Positions 44,759-55,778 of a stretch of 64,000 nucleotides of DNA are shown piece after piece; position 1 is the first letter of the stretch; each line of letters opens with the position of its first letter. Position numbers and translations under genes: made by a program. Below the pieces are notes generated by a model. It worked only from the letters and a program-made list of their open reading frames with translations. It was not told the origin of the DNA and ran no database searches. Origin of the DNA: Siphonodentalium dalli (taxonomy: Eukaryota > Mollusca > Scaphopoda > Gadilida > Siphonodentaliidae); assembly GCA_032622095.1 (NCBI GenBank), contig CP136063.1, positions 29,204,987 through 29,268,986 of the forward strand. The letters are read 5' to 3'.

Positions 44759-45492
44759 CAGTGTCGGTCCACAGGTTGTGTTGAATTCCAAAGAATGTGT
44801 GCGCTTCGAATGGGTTTTGAAAGAAAAGTGGATTATTTACTAATGCTTCAATTTTTTCTCTGATTCTAATGGCAGTGTGGTAAGCGAAGGGCGTTCCACT
44901 TCGCTGGACACAATGAACTTAGAATAATACCGAGCAAAAATCGAAGCATTAGTAAATTGTTCTACTTTACCAGTGCATTTTTTAACAAAATTGAAAATCT
45001 TCGAATAGATTCGAAGACGCTAGCGTTATAAAATGTACTCATAGAAGTTACCTTTTTGTGAAATATTTGTTTCATTCGTAGAAATATGTTTTTGACAAAA
45101 AAGAAACACACTTGTTTTGACGTTCGAGAAATCCCGTGAAAACACAACAAACGATTATATACCAAGTTATCAACAGTTCGCAATGGGAAGAACAGACACA
45201 TTTGTTACGGAATATTTGTCAGGAAATGAAGGACTGGCGAAAGCAGATAACACAAAGACCGGTTCAATGTACAATCAACCTGAAACCTCAGACGATTGAC
45301 ATACCAATTCAAGTACATGGTTTCCAGAAAGAACCAACGAAGCGATCAACATTTGGATCACTCGGAAAGATTTAACAGTGATGAAGAAACAAAAGAAATT
45401 ATTTTTTATATTATTTTAAACGGCCTTAACTTAAAATTCACGACAGATACGCTCTGCATTATTATGCTAAATGGTGATCGAATTATAGATAA
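44759..45492. other. Unassigned region
   Basis: A plus-strand frame at 45136-45375 contains NSSQWEEQTHLLRNICQEM and INLKPQTIDIPIQVHG. It is polar and plausible as protein in composition but matches nothing I know and has no clear start. The rest is AT-rich. Confidence 0.3.
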
Positions 45493-46041
45493 TCAAGGGG
45501 TGGAAGTGGGGTTTTGGCATTGTAGGGGAAGTATTCTTTGAGAAATTATGTGAACATTCTCTCCAAGTTCAGGAAGAATGAACAAATCGTACGATAGCAA
45601 GAGCGTATCTTTCGAAAAATTTGTGAGGCCCTGACAAGGGTCGTTTTCAATGGTTTCAGAAGAAACCACACTGTGTATTCGGGTTGAAATAAACCTGGAA
45701 GTGGTCTTCAGAACGTCGTAACCAAACGGCTGTACTATTAGTATTCCCCAGAGCGGTAAGAATTCGTAAACCCTGCTCCCTGAGAAAATCACGATAGAGC
45801 GCTGTAGCAAGGTAGCTGCGAGACGCACCATCAGTCTTGACACTCCCAGCAAGCTGGTGTGTCCGAACCACCGTGGCGGTAATCCGAAAACCCGATCTTT
45901 GTGGTCTGTCATCAGCATAGCGGTATATCTGTAGATATCGAAGAAGTTATCTACAGTACCCATTGTCGCTAACCTCAAAGACTTCCAGATCATATATGAT
46001 TCATCGCCAAAGGCACCACTCACCACCAACCCCTCCTCCAA
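45493..46041 (-). CDS. Unrecognised 182-codon open frame
   Basis: The longest unexplained frame in the window. The product would start MEEGLVVSGAFGDESYMIWK and contain LMVRLAATLLQRSIVIFSGS and LPLWGILIVQPFGYDVLKTT. It has a mixed, protein-like composition with two moderately hydrophobic stretches (about residues 85-100 and 105-125), but no domain I recognise. It ends just inside the upstream edge of unit A and is not repeated in B or C. It may be a degraded transposon ORF or a real exon. Confidence 0.3.
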   Translation of the reverse strand: MEEGLVVSGAFGDESYMIWKSLRLATMGTVDNFFDIYRYTAMLMTDHKDRVFGLPPRWFGHTSLLGVSRLMVRLAATLLQRSIVIFSGSRVYEFLPLWGILIVQPFGYDVLKTTSRFISTRIHSVVSSETIENDPCQGLTNFSKDTLLLSYDLFILPELGENVHIISQRILPLQCQNPTSTP

Positions 46042-46199
46042 ATAGCCCTGCTACAGATCTCGGTAATCCATTTCGGTATTAATGAAGAATGGTGGATGTA
46101 TGTTTTTATTGAAAATGCGCGGACGTCATTGACGACATCATTGAATTTTTCTACAGAATTTCCCCAACTGTCAAATCAAGTGTGTTTCTTTAAACACAG

Positions 46200-48790
46200 T
46201 CTAGCAGCCAAGTGCAGGATTTTGGTCTAACCAAAATTCTCTGTTAAAGTTGTTTTCTCGGCTGATAATTCATTAGTAGGATCACGGCAACTGTTTTCCG
46301 GTTGTAACACCTGGGGAAATTAAAATATTCAAAATTGCAAAAAACCTACCCAAAAACGGCATATGGCCACACGGGTCTGATCATGTTCAATTTAGTATCA
46401 GGAGTGAGAAATCACGTTACATCGTATTTTTATGTATGTAAGTTTACACTAGATCTTTAAAATGTTACTTGCCTAACTTTCGTATATACAAAATGGCGGC
46501 CAAACTGGCGGCCGTAAAAGATAATTTATCGGAATTCATAACAAATGAACTTCAATCGGATATCTACACGTTTTGGAACGTGACTCAACTTTTACCCTCA
46601 TTATAGTAAACTGTATTTAGTTGCTGTGTATGTTACCACGTGCATGTAGAACAAAAATCTATTAAGGCATGTCGATATCATTATTCGCATTTCGTTACAA
46701 AGAAACATTCAAAAGCGATGAAAAGTGCAATTAAAACGCAATGCAATGAAATGTATCACGCGTATTCGGTGTATAATGTGAAGGACTGTCTAACCAAGCC
46801 CATGTTCATAATATTGAGTTGTATTGGATCAGAGCGGGAATCTGATTCCCCCACAAGACATCGTGTAGAAAATTATTCTTCTTTTCTTCTCAGCTGGAAA
46901 CACTCAATGCTCCAGGTATTCCTTATAAAACGCGAGGTCAATGGAATAATTACCGAATTATGTATCCATGAGGGTGCGCACACTATGCACCATATCAGTG
47001 ACAGTTTAATGGTATTTATACTGACATGGCCGTTGAGATAACCTGCGTGCATTATGGTCACCACGCTAAAATCAGAGAATGTTCGTTCATTTGAGCATAC
47101 AGTTTACATAACTGCAATTATCGGATAAACGACTTGGATTGTATTCGAGAGAATGGAGTGTCATAGAGACTCGTTAAAACTGGAGCTGCGTATTGACCCA
47201 CTTGATCCGAATAATGTGGAGTCTGAACAAATGACTACCAATTCCTCGGTCAATGTGGATAAGATGGCGAAAATTGGTCGAGAATTGGTGATAATTTTCT
47301 TTAAAATAGTGGGCGTCCAGTTTTCATAGTACAAATAGCCGGAACGTAAAATAAATTTCAACAGTCAGTAAGCCCATACACATTGGAAACGCAAACCATT
47401 TTGATGTACAAGTTATTTCAGTCTTGGGCTATGAGACCAACTAGCACGGAGCATGAAAATTGATGCCATCTTTATATATAAGCTATCGCCCTATATACCT
47501 GCAATGTTCAAGTCCAATGGACATACAAAGGAGGGATATTCTAAACAGACCTGATGAATGCTCAACGCGTCGCATCACAGCTGACGTATAAAAAAACGGA
47601 GTCATCAATGTCACCTTCCTTGGCGGCTGTGCAATTGTATTGCAATTATAATTATATTCTATTGCAGTTATATTCCATTCTATTCCAAGTATGTCGTTGG
47701 CTACCACTAGATTTAGCGCGACTTTCTTGATGCATTTATGTCAAACTACTCCATAAATGATAAAGATAGATGTATACTTGACACTCGATGGTACAATACA
47801 CTCAACAAATAAACGAATCCTAGTAAACTAAGGGATAAGATCCTATTTCTGTTGTAATAAGTACATAAGGTCGTGTTTATCAAGACGCTTGATCTCAGAT
47901 CGACTAAAAGAAGGAGATACTCTTATTGTCCTACATGTTGCGCGTGTAGCAGCCCAACCATCGTTAGTTGTAACAGATGACATCGATATATTTGTATTGT
48001 TGCTCCATGATTTTTATGTTATTTATCCGACCAGATACTGGTTGTCGCACCCACAAAAAGACGAACAATAATCGCGAATGAATTGCTAAAAGCTTGCATG
48101 GCATGTGAGCAACGCATGGACTTACAAGGTGTGATACCGTCGCAGCTCTTCGTTGAATAGGACAATATACTGCACTTAAAATTCCCAAAGTTTGAAATCA
48201 CACTCTGATATATTATTTGTAACAATAGGGAGAGTTGTAGACGACGCTAGACCAGTTAGTTTGGATTATTAAGGACAACCAAATTGCCAATCAACCAGAG
48301 GCTCGGTGGAAAATATGGTCAAACAACCGACGAAGCGTTAATTGAAAGTATCAAACGCGTTCACTTACACGTATGTGTATGGAGACATATTTATAGGAGA
48401 ACGTACGATTTTCTGCGAAACCGAAAGTAGATGTTTGAACCAATCACATTACAACAATAAAATCTGGTTGCTCATCTTCTGTCAGCACATCAAGTAAATG
48501 CTTCTTATTTTTGACACGCTGACGTTTATATTCAACAAGGTGATTACTGGAATTCCTCTGCTGTTTCCTGTCATCATTTTTCATTGTCACTTTCATTCAG
48601 GATAGTATTAATAGCAGTGACAATGATCGTGTAATAATTCTGGTCCTCAAATACATTTGTATGTTGTTTTTCATTGTATTCTTTACAGTTCTGAGAAAAC
48701 TGAGCTGTCCATATTCATTTGAAAAATAAGACCAAGCCAGAATGAATTGTAACTGGCAAAACACTTCAATAGAAAATGTTAGACTTAATT
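46200..48790. repeat. Unit A: diverged partial copy of the tandem unit
   Basis: Aligns with 52150-55045 (unit B) and 58405-61300 (unit C) with frequent substitutions and indels. It lacks the roughly 450-bp insertion present in B at about 52530-52990. It carries a degraded MADRD gene: the start codon is lost by a deletion near 47160, while later pieces persist (EGDTLIVLHVARVAAQPS at 47911, TDEALIESIKRVHLHVCVW at 48321). Confidence 0.8.
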
Positions 48791-49720
48791 AAGAAAAAAA
48801 TTCGTTCCGGAAGACATGGTATAGCAAGTGAACTCTGTTTTTTCAACTTGACCCCGATGACACCATAGCTGCATTAAACATCAGCTACTAGAGAAATTGA
48901 TGAAAAGAGAAGAAAATCCATTTGCCTTTTACTAGGAACAATCTATTTTATCATCTTTTAACTAGAATTTTCTCAATACAGCAGTTCAACTTATATTGTA
49001 ATGTACGATGACAGTATTTGGCCAGTTGCATATATTGTCACTGCTGCCTGTATTTCGCGTTTCCATCTTTCGGTCATGGACAGACCAGTCCAAAGCCGGC
49101 CATACATGGCAGTAGTGTGTATATGCAGGTGGCGAAGGGCTGTTGAAGTTCCATTACTTGTGTATTGACTTATTTTATCAGCTTTTCCTCTCCATATAAG
49201 TCTCGTTCTGAAATGGCTTTTATTTAATTTAATTATATTTTAAATACTTTTATACATTGTGCTCCGAAGTTTCGAACTTCACTCACTGCCCATGTGCCGA
49301 AAGCCACCAGGGACCGCAATGGAATTAAGTTCTCATTTAGAGAACTTTTTGCGTTATCCCTGATGGTCTCAGGTCACATGAGTATTTCTATTTTTATACA
49401 GATTTCTGCCACATAATTTACCTTATATTCTGACGGCAACCTCTATAAAATAAAATGAATTAATTCTTGAGAAAATTGATATATTCTCTTATATATCAAT
49501 TATTTACACAGTCTGAACTCCAGGGGTGCTATTCACCGGCTGGGTTTATAATATAGTCCAGGTAGTTTTACGAGGCGACGCTCAATGCGAAGCTATCGGT
49601 GGACATATCGATGGGAAGACATCGCCGCGCCATGTTGGATTATCCAATCAAGGTGATTGGCGTCAATCATAGATTGACCACCGGTCACATAAACATGCTG
49701 CGTTTGTACACATTTCAACA

Positions 49721-50023
49721 ATGAGCAACCGAGGAAAAGGACGTGGGGCAAAATATACCACCGACGACATGAGGGGGTCTACAAAAAAAAATCCGTATAT
49801 AGGGCCGGGGTGGGTGGGTGGTCCAGAGGCCGAAACAATCGTGCTTGTAATTTTTTTCAAACAATTTACAAGTACTGACCATGTAATGTTGTTTGTAAGC
49901 ATGTTAGTATCATGTTTGTTGGCATATGGCTATATAGACAGCTATAGTGACTATTTAGCCTCAGATTTAGCAACATTCTGGATTTCACAGGATCCCGTCC
50001 CACTTCTCAGTGGAAAACAGTAA
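49721..50023 (+). CDS. Unrecognised 100-residue frame (unit B)
   Basis: Product starts MSNRGKGRGAKYTTDDMRGS (basic, glycine-rich), followed by a hydrophobic stretch with VLVIFFKQF and VMLFVSMLVSCLLAYGYI, which could span a membrane. It lies about 200 bp inside the left end of the Harbinger-like element, preceded by aacaatgag. The identical frame at 55976-56278 reflects the recent duplication, not selection. No family recognised. Confidence 0.3.
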   Translation: MSNRGKGRGAKYTTDDMRGSTKKNPYIGPGWVGGPEAETIVLVIFFKQFTSTDHVMLFVSMLVSCLLAYGYIDSYSDYLASDLATFWISQDPVPLLSGKQ

Positions 50024-51580
50024 TTTAGTAAAAAAAATATTAATGTATTACCCAGTTGTATTACCCGAATAATAGTAATAAAATAAAAAAAACTGTATCA
50101 CAAATACTACATGGTGAATACTCAATGATGACTAGATATCATTGACCCGATTGTTGCATAACATGAAATTGAAAAGGGTATCTCACAAATTTCTAATGTC
50201 TGAAATACTGTCTTGTTCTGGCATGCAATCAAATTCATTCCTTCTGGTTATTTCTCATGTTTTTAATGATTGCAAGTAATGTTAATTTGCAGCACTTATC
50301 CAAATAAAACTGAATTGGTTATGATGAATGGCCGTTACTGTTTATTGTTCAGACAATCCCAACTGAAGGTGACGCTATTCTCCTTGAATTTACGAACTTC
50401 ATCTTGAAGCTTATATAATTAAATACTGCTCAACAAGACTAAACTCCAATACTAATTGTATACTGTTATCGCTTACAAATAGATGAACTGAAATAATGTG
50501 ATGCATTCAGATGCTTTGAGAAATGACATTCAAACTAAAAGCAAGAATAAAATCTGACTGAGACTATACTGCAGACTCTAGTGCACAAATATACATACAA
50601 ATGGTTGAGTTATAATAATGCAAAATGTGTTTACGGATGCAGCCAAGTTGGTAGCTCTGGTATGCATCGACAGGCAAAACCTGTGATATGCAGTAATATC
50701 TGCATACATCCTTCCCGTATCATTCCGGTCTATCACCATACCAAACCACTTCAAAATTCGACAACCGACACTTCAACTTATATGGCAAACACTTTGTACG
50801 GATTGAATTTCATAAACAGGGCCCATGGATAACTCTGGTAGGCATTGGTACTCACAATCCGTGATATTATGCATATTCGTTCCCCATTTCTGGTCCGTCA
50901 CATGTCATAGAGCATCAAAATATGACAACCGACTCTTGAGTTATGATGCAAAATGTTTGTACGGACGGACGCACGGACGGATCGAGACGTCAACTATATA
51001 CCCACCGACTAATATCGGGGATATAATAATCATATATCTATGTGTATACCTAACCAAACCAATTCCCCTCCCCACCCACCCCGGTGGATAAGACAAAAGA
51101 GTTCTTTGATCATACACAAATAATTGTAGAACCCCTGACCTGTTTACCACTATTTACACTGGCCGGTGTTCTCTGTCAGACTAAACACGCTCGATATATT
51201 AAGGCTATAATGCGGTCTTGTGCAATTTGTGACATACAGTGTACCTACACAATGCTTTATTATTGTTGTTAGATACTGGAAACACCTGGAAATACAGTTT
51301 ATTTTTCGTTTTTCTGACCTGTGTTTTACCGATTAAGGATGTTATTGCTTGAGTCTTAATTTTACACACTTTGCACCAAAACAGGATAGTGGAATGGGAT
51401 TGAAAGGCAGTTAACACAGTTATTGAAGAACGGCTAAAAAACTCTGATTTTTTTTATAAAAACATGAGAAAGGGGGTGGGTCCCTAACATTTGGAGGAAC
51501 AAATTTGCGTAAATGGGGTGGTGGGTCCCTCGGGGTCTGAAAAAAACTTTTTGGGCCCTATATGTGCAATTGTTTTCCAG
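50024..51580. other. Interior of the Harbinger-like element, largely non-coding
   Basis: Contains a repeat end with acggacggacgcacggacgg (50974-50993) and a downstream ggggatataataat, similar in plan to the insertion at 52530-52990. The frames at 50581-51272 are short and unconvincing. Homopolymer runs lie at 51449-51457 (T) and 51583-51591 (C). Confidence 0.4.
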
Positions 51581-51582
51581 AC

Positions 51583-51767
51583 CCCCCCCCACTGCCGACG
51601 AGCGTAACACTTTTTTGGGCATTGCGGAGAGAAGAATCAGAATATTAAAGAACAAAGAAACCGGCACCATTCACCAGCGCCGGAAAAATGATGCATGGAA
51701 AGAAATTTCTTTGGAAATAGCAGGGAAATATCCAAACAGAACCAAAACACAAACAAAATTCTTCTGA
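51583..51767 (+). pseudogene. Myb/SANT-like domain remnant of the Harbinger-like element (unit B)
   Basis: Reads TADERNTFLGIAERRIRILK, then NKETGTIHQRRKNDAWKEIS and LEIAGKYPNRTKTQTKFF to a stop. The pattern of an acidic start, a long first helix, and K-x3-W-x2-I in the third helix region matches the Myb/SANT-like DNA-binding proteins associated with Harbinger transposons. A pyrimidine-rich tgttttccag precedes it as a possible splice acceptor. The protein stops where the domain should end. The same piece in unit C is at 57838-58022. Confidence 0.55.
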
Positions 51768-51836
51768 GACGTTATCTTCTTGGCTCTTCATTTTCACACT
51801 GTGCTAATTAAAAAACCTCATTAATATCATTGAAAC

Positions 51837-52247
51837 TCATTCTGCAGATATTTGAACGCAAGCATGAGTCTCCACACAATTATACCCAAAAATTATACCG
51901 CTATACATGCCGATTGTGGCCAGTGAATGTTCATGAATTAGTCGTAAGACGGCGTCAATTGACAGGTGACAAATCTGATAGATTGGATCAATCACACCAT
52001 CGACAGCGTGTGTCGTTTGCGCTGAAGCAAAGATACCTTTGCGTTCAGCCGCTACCATATAAACTACCTGGTTTATAAAATAGTCTCGCTTGGTGAATAG
52101 CACCCCAAATGTCTCATCAGAACCCAACATATAACCCAAAATTTTATGGTAACGTTTTTTTCTCGGCTGATAATTCATTGTAGGATCTCGGCAGCTGTTT
52201 TCCGGTTCATGTGGACGAGTAACCCTTGGGGAAATTGAAATATTCAA
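51837..52247 (-). other. 136-codon frame across the Harbinger right end (unit B)
   Basis: The frame crosses the transposon tip (52105) into flanking DNA, so it is not a plausible single gene. I mention it because it is the longest frame of the unit and is kept in unit C (58092-58502) only through the duplication. Confidence 0.15.
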
Positions 52248-52529
52248 AATTGCAACAACCTACCCAAAACGGCATATGGCCGTACGGGTGTGATCAAGTT
52301 CTATTTAGTATCAGGAGTGAGAAATCACGTTACAACGTGTTTTATGTGTATAAGTTTACACTAGATTTAAAATGTTACCTGCCTAACTTTCGTAGGATTA
52401 TACAAAATGGCGGCCAATCTGGCGGCCATAAAAGATGATTTATCGGATTTCATAACAAATGAACTTCAACCGGATATCTACACTTTTGTAACGTGACTCG
52501 ACTTGACCCTCCTTATAGTAAACTGCATT

Positions 52530-52992
52530 TGGTTTTATCACTACGAGGTGTGCACCCGCGTGCTAGCATACCCAACCGTTGGAAATTCAACACACATTAT
52601 CCGTAAACAGCATCCACACACACAAAATCCCAATCAAAATAAGTCGAAAATGAAGTGTAATGTTAGGAAAAACAGTCCGAGCCAACCCTGAGCCGCATCA
52701 CGTAGAGATGTGTTGTGAGATGCATGTATACCAAAAATTATTGAAATCGGTTCATATTTGTTAAAGTTATTAAGTCGGACAAAATAAATCGAAAAGTAAG
52801 GCGTAACTTAACAAAAAGAAAGTCGAAGCGCAATTAGCATCACGCGGAGAGGCGGTACTAATGAGATTGCATACAACACATTATTGAAATCGGTTCATAG
52901 TTGTTCGAGTTATGAGATCGGACGGACGGACGGACGGACAGACGCAGTCAATCCAGTATACCCCCTATTTTATTCAAAAGTGGGGGTATAAG
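52530..52992. mobile_element. Insertion with ggacggacgg run and terminal hairpin (unit B)
   Basis: Absent from the corresponding place in unit A (about 46625-46660), present in B and C. Ends with gatcggacggacggacggac, a CCAGTATACCCCC stretch and the complement GGGGGTATAAG (52961-52992), a 3' hairpin. Repeats with this kind of end are frequent in molluscan genomes to my knowledge. The family name is unknown to me. Confidence 0.6.
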
Positions 52993-53171
52993 AAAAATTG
53001 ATCAAGCATGTCGATATAATTGTTCACATTTCGTTACAAAGCAGCACTCAAAAGCGATGAAAAGAGCAATGGAAACGCAATGCAATGAAATGTATGACGC
53101 GTATTCGGTGTATAATATGAAGGACTGTCTAAACAAACACATGTTCATAATATTGAGTTGTACTAGAGTAG

Positions 53172-53390
53172 AGCGGGAATCTGAGTGGCCGCTCCCCAAG
53201 ACATCGTGTAGGAAATTATTTATCTTTTCGTAGCAGCTGGAAACACTCAATGATCCAGGTACGCAGTATATAACGCGAGGTTAATGTAATAACTACCGGA
53301 TTATGTATATAAGCCATTCGTGAGGGTGCGCACACTATGCACCATACGAGTGGCATTGTAATGGTATTTATAGTGACATGGCCATTGAGA
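53172..53390 (+). promoter_or_regulatory. Promoter-like module upstream of the MADRD exon (unit B)
   Basis: TATA-like words agtatataacgcgag (about 53267) and tgtatataagcc (about 53304) lie 230-300 bp before the ATG. The upstream gggaatctga(g)tggccgctc block has a mutated CCAAT in this unit. The block is shared by five loci. Function is inferred only. Confidence 0.3.
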
Positions 53391-53564
53391 CAACGTGCAT
53401 GCGTTATGGTCATAGACATCGACATCATGCTAAAATCAGAGAGCGTTCGTGCATGTGTGCATATATTTTACATAAATGCAATTGGCGGGTAAATGACTTG
53501 GATTGTATTCGATAGAATGGAGTGAACGCACTCAGATGTGTCATAAAGAAGAAGCAAAGTCGAC

Positions 53565-53711
53565 ATGGCTGATAGAGACTCATTAAAACAAGAGCTGCGT
53601 GTTGAACCACTTGATCCGAATAATGCGGAGTCTGAACAAGTGACTACCAATTCCTCGGTCAATGTGGATAAGATAGCGAAAATTGGTCGAGAACTGATGA
53701 TGATTTTCTAA
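53565..53711 (+). CDS. MADRD exon: 48-codon start exon of a multi-copy gene (unit B)
   Basis: Opens with MADRDSLKQELRVEPLDPNN and continues AESEQVTTNSSVNVDKIAKI to GRELMMIF and a stop. Acidic, probably disordered. The ATG lies in the context cgacatgg. Copies at 35708 (early stop) and 47160 (start lost) are broken, those in B and C are open. It is likely the 5' exon of a gene whose later parts lie downstream: RVDITADVPTQNWVINATF (53801) and EGDTLIVLQV...DDIDIFVLLLHDF (54155-54260). No protein family is recognised for the exon itself. Confidence 0.45.
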   Translation: MADRDSLKQELRVEPLDPNNAESEQVTTNSSVNVDKIAKIGRELMMIF

Positions 53712-53791
53712 AAAATAGTGGCATCCAGTTTTCATAGTACAAATATCCGGAACGTGAAAACAATTTCAACAGGATATTCCAAACAGACCTG

Positions 53792-54700
53792 ATGAATGAT
53801 CAACGCGTCGACATCACAGCTGACGTACCAACACAAAACTGGGTAATCAATGCCACCTTCCTTGGCGGCTGTGCAATTGTATTTCAATTATATTATATTC
53901 TATTGCAATTATATTATATTATATTCCAAGTATGTCGTTGGTCAGCACTAGACTCAGTGCAAGACTTTCTTGACGCATTTGGGTCAAAAATACTTGCATA
54001 AATGACAAAGATAGATGTATACTAGATTCTCGATGGTACAATACACTCAACAAAATAAACGAATCCTTGTAAACCAAGGGAGAAGATCCTATTTCTGTTG
54101 TAATAAGTAAATAAGGTCATGTTGACCAAGACGCTTGATCTCAGATCGACTCAAGAAGGAGATACCCTTATTGTCCTACAGGTTGTGCGTGTGGCAGCCC
54201 AAACGTCGTTAGTTGTAACAGATGACATCGATATATTTGTATTGTTGCTCCATGATTTTTATGTTATTTATCCGACCAGATACTGGTTGTCGCACCAACA
54301 AAAGAACGAACAATAATCGCCAATGAATTGCTGATAGTTCGCACGGCATGTGAGCAACGCACGGACTTACATGGTGTGATACCGTCGCGGCTCTTCGTTG
54401 AATAGGACAATATACTGCACTTAAAATTCCCAAAGTTTGAAATCACACTCTAATATATTATTTGTAACAATAGGGAGAGTTGTAGACGACGCTAGACCAG
54501 TTAGTTTGGATTATTAAGGACAACCAAATTGCCAATCAACCAGAGGCTCGGTGGAAAATATGGTCAAACAACCGACGAAGCGTTAATTGAAAGTATCAAA
54601 CGCGTTCACTTACACGTATGTGTATGGGGACATATTTATAGGAGAACGTACGATTGTCTGCGAAACCGAAAGTAGATGTTTGAACCAATCACATTACAAC
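53792..54700 (+). pseudogene. Downstream remains of the MADRD gene (unit B)
   Basis: Pieces in order: NDQRVDITADV (53795), TQEGDTLIVLQVVRVAAQTS with LVVTDDIDIFVLLLHDFYVI (54149-54275), and TDEALIESIKRVHLHVC (54567-54620). This order (RVDxxxDV, EADT-x-I, DDTDVFVLLLH, a late DALxxxIKRAHLQ-x-x-W) is found in a family of uncharacterised proteins common in invertebrate genomes and often near mobile elements. I do not know its biochemical role. Stops and frame changes between pieces show that this copy is dead, or that introns lie between them. Confidence 0.5.
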
Positions 54701-55778
54701 AATAAAATCTGGTTGCTCATCTTCTGTCAGCACATCAAGTAAATGCTTCTTATTTTTGACACTCTGAAGTTCATATTCAACAAGGTGATCTTGCGATTAC
54801 TGGAATTCCTCTGCTGTTTCCTGTCATCATTTGTTCCATTGTCACTTTCATTCAGGATAGTATTAATAGCAGTGACAATGATCGTGGAATCATTCTGGTC
54901 GTCAAATACATTTGTATGTTGTTTTTTATTGCATTATTTACAGTTCTGAGAAAACTGAGCTGTCCATATTAATTTGAAAAATAAGATCAAGCCAGAATGA
55001 ATTGTAACTGGCAAAACACTTCAATAGAAAATGTTAGACTTAATTAAGAAAAAAATTCGTTCCGGAAGACATGGTATAGCAAGTGAACTCTGTTTTTTCA
55101 ACTTGACCCCGATGACACCATAGCTGCATTAAACATCAGCTACTAGAGAAATTGATGAAAAGAGAAGAAAATCCATTTGCCTTTTACTAGGAACAATCTA
55201 TTTTATCATCTTTTAACTAGAATTTTCTCAATACAGCAGTTCAACTTATATTGTAATGTACGATGACAGTATTTGGCCAGTTGCATATATTGTCACTGCT
55301 GCCTGTATTTCGCGTTTCCATCTTTCGGTCATGGACAGACCAGTCCAAAGCCGGCCATACATGGCAGTAGTGTGTATATGCAGGTGGCGAAGGGCTGTTG
55401 AAGTTCCATTACTTGTGTATTGACTTATTTTATCAGCTTTTCCTCTCCATATAAGTCTCGTTCTGAAATGGCTTTTATTTAATTTAATTATATTTTAAAT
55501 ACTTTTATACATTGTGCTCCGAAGTTTCGAACTTCACTCACTGCCCATGTGCCGAAAGCCACCAGGGACCGCAATGGAATTAAGTTCTCATTTAGAGAAC
55601 TTTTTGCGTTATCCCTGATGGTCTCAGGTCACATGAGTATTTCTATTTTTATACAGATTTCTGCCACATAATTTACCTTATATTCTGACGGCAACCTCTA
55701 TAAAATAAAATGAATTAATTCTTGAGAAAATTGATATATTCTCTTATATATCAATTATTTACACAGTCTGAACTCCAG

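Larger units (their letters stand above)
49524..52105. mobile_element. Harbinger-like transposon in unit B, with Myb-like remnant
   Basis: Inverted tips gggtgctattcacc (49524) and ggtgaatagcaccc (52092-52105), extended inward by weaker similarity (ataatatagtccaggtagtt against ataaaccaggtagttta). The flanking triplets are cag and caa, a possible decayed 3-bp target duplication. A Myb/SANT-like piece lies inside. PIF/Harbinger elements characteristically pair a DDE nuclease with a Myb-like protein; I see no nuclease here, so it is a deletion derivative. Confidence 0.7.
48791..55045. repeat. Unit B: 6,255-bp tandem unit
   Basis: Repeated with only a handful of visible single-base differences as unit C. 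It contains the Harbinger-like element (49524-52105), a segment homologous to unit A, the MADRD exon and downstream gene remnants. The A-like end and the start of B share the sequence agacttaattaagaaaaaaa at the junction (48781, 55036). Confidence 0.92.

Noticed and set aside
45136-45541. Plus-strand frames of 79-81 codons suggesting a small gene
   Set aside because: No start context, domain or repeat conservation; kept only as an unassigned region.
51837-52247. 136-codon minus-strand frame conserved in units B and C
   Set aside because: It runs across a transposon end, and its conservation is explained by the recent tandem duplication.
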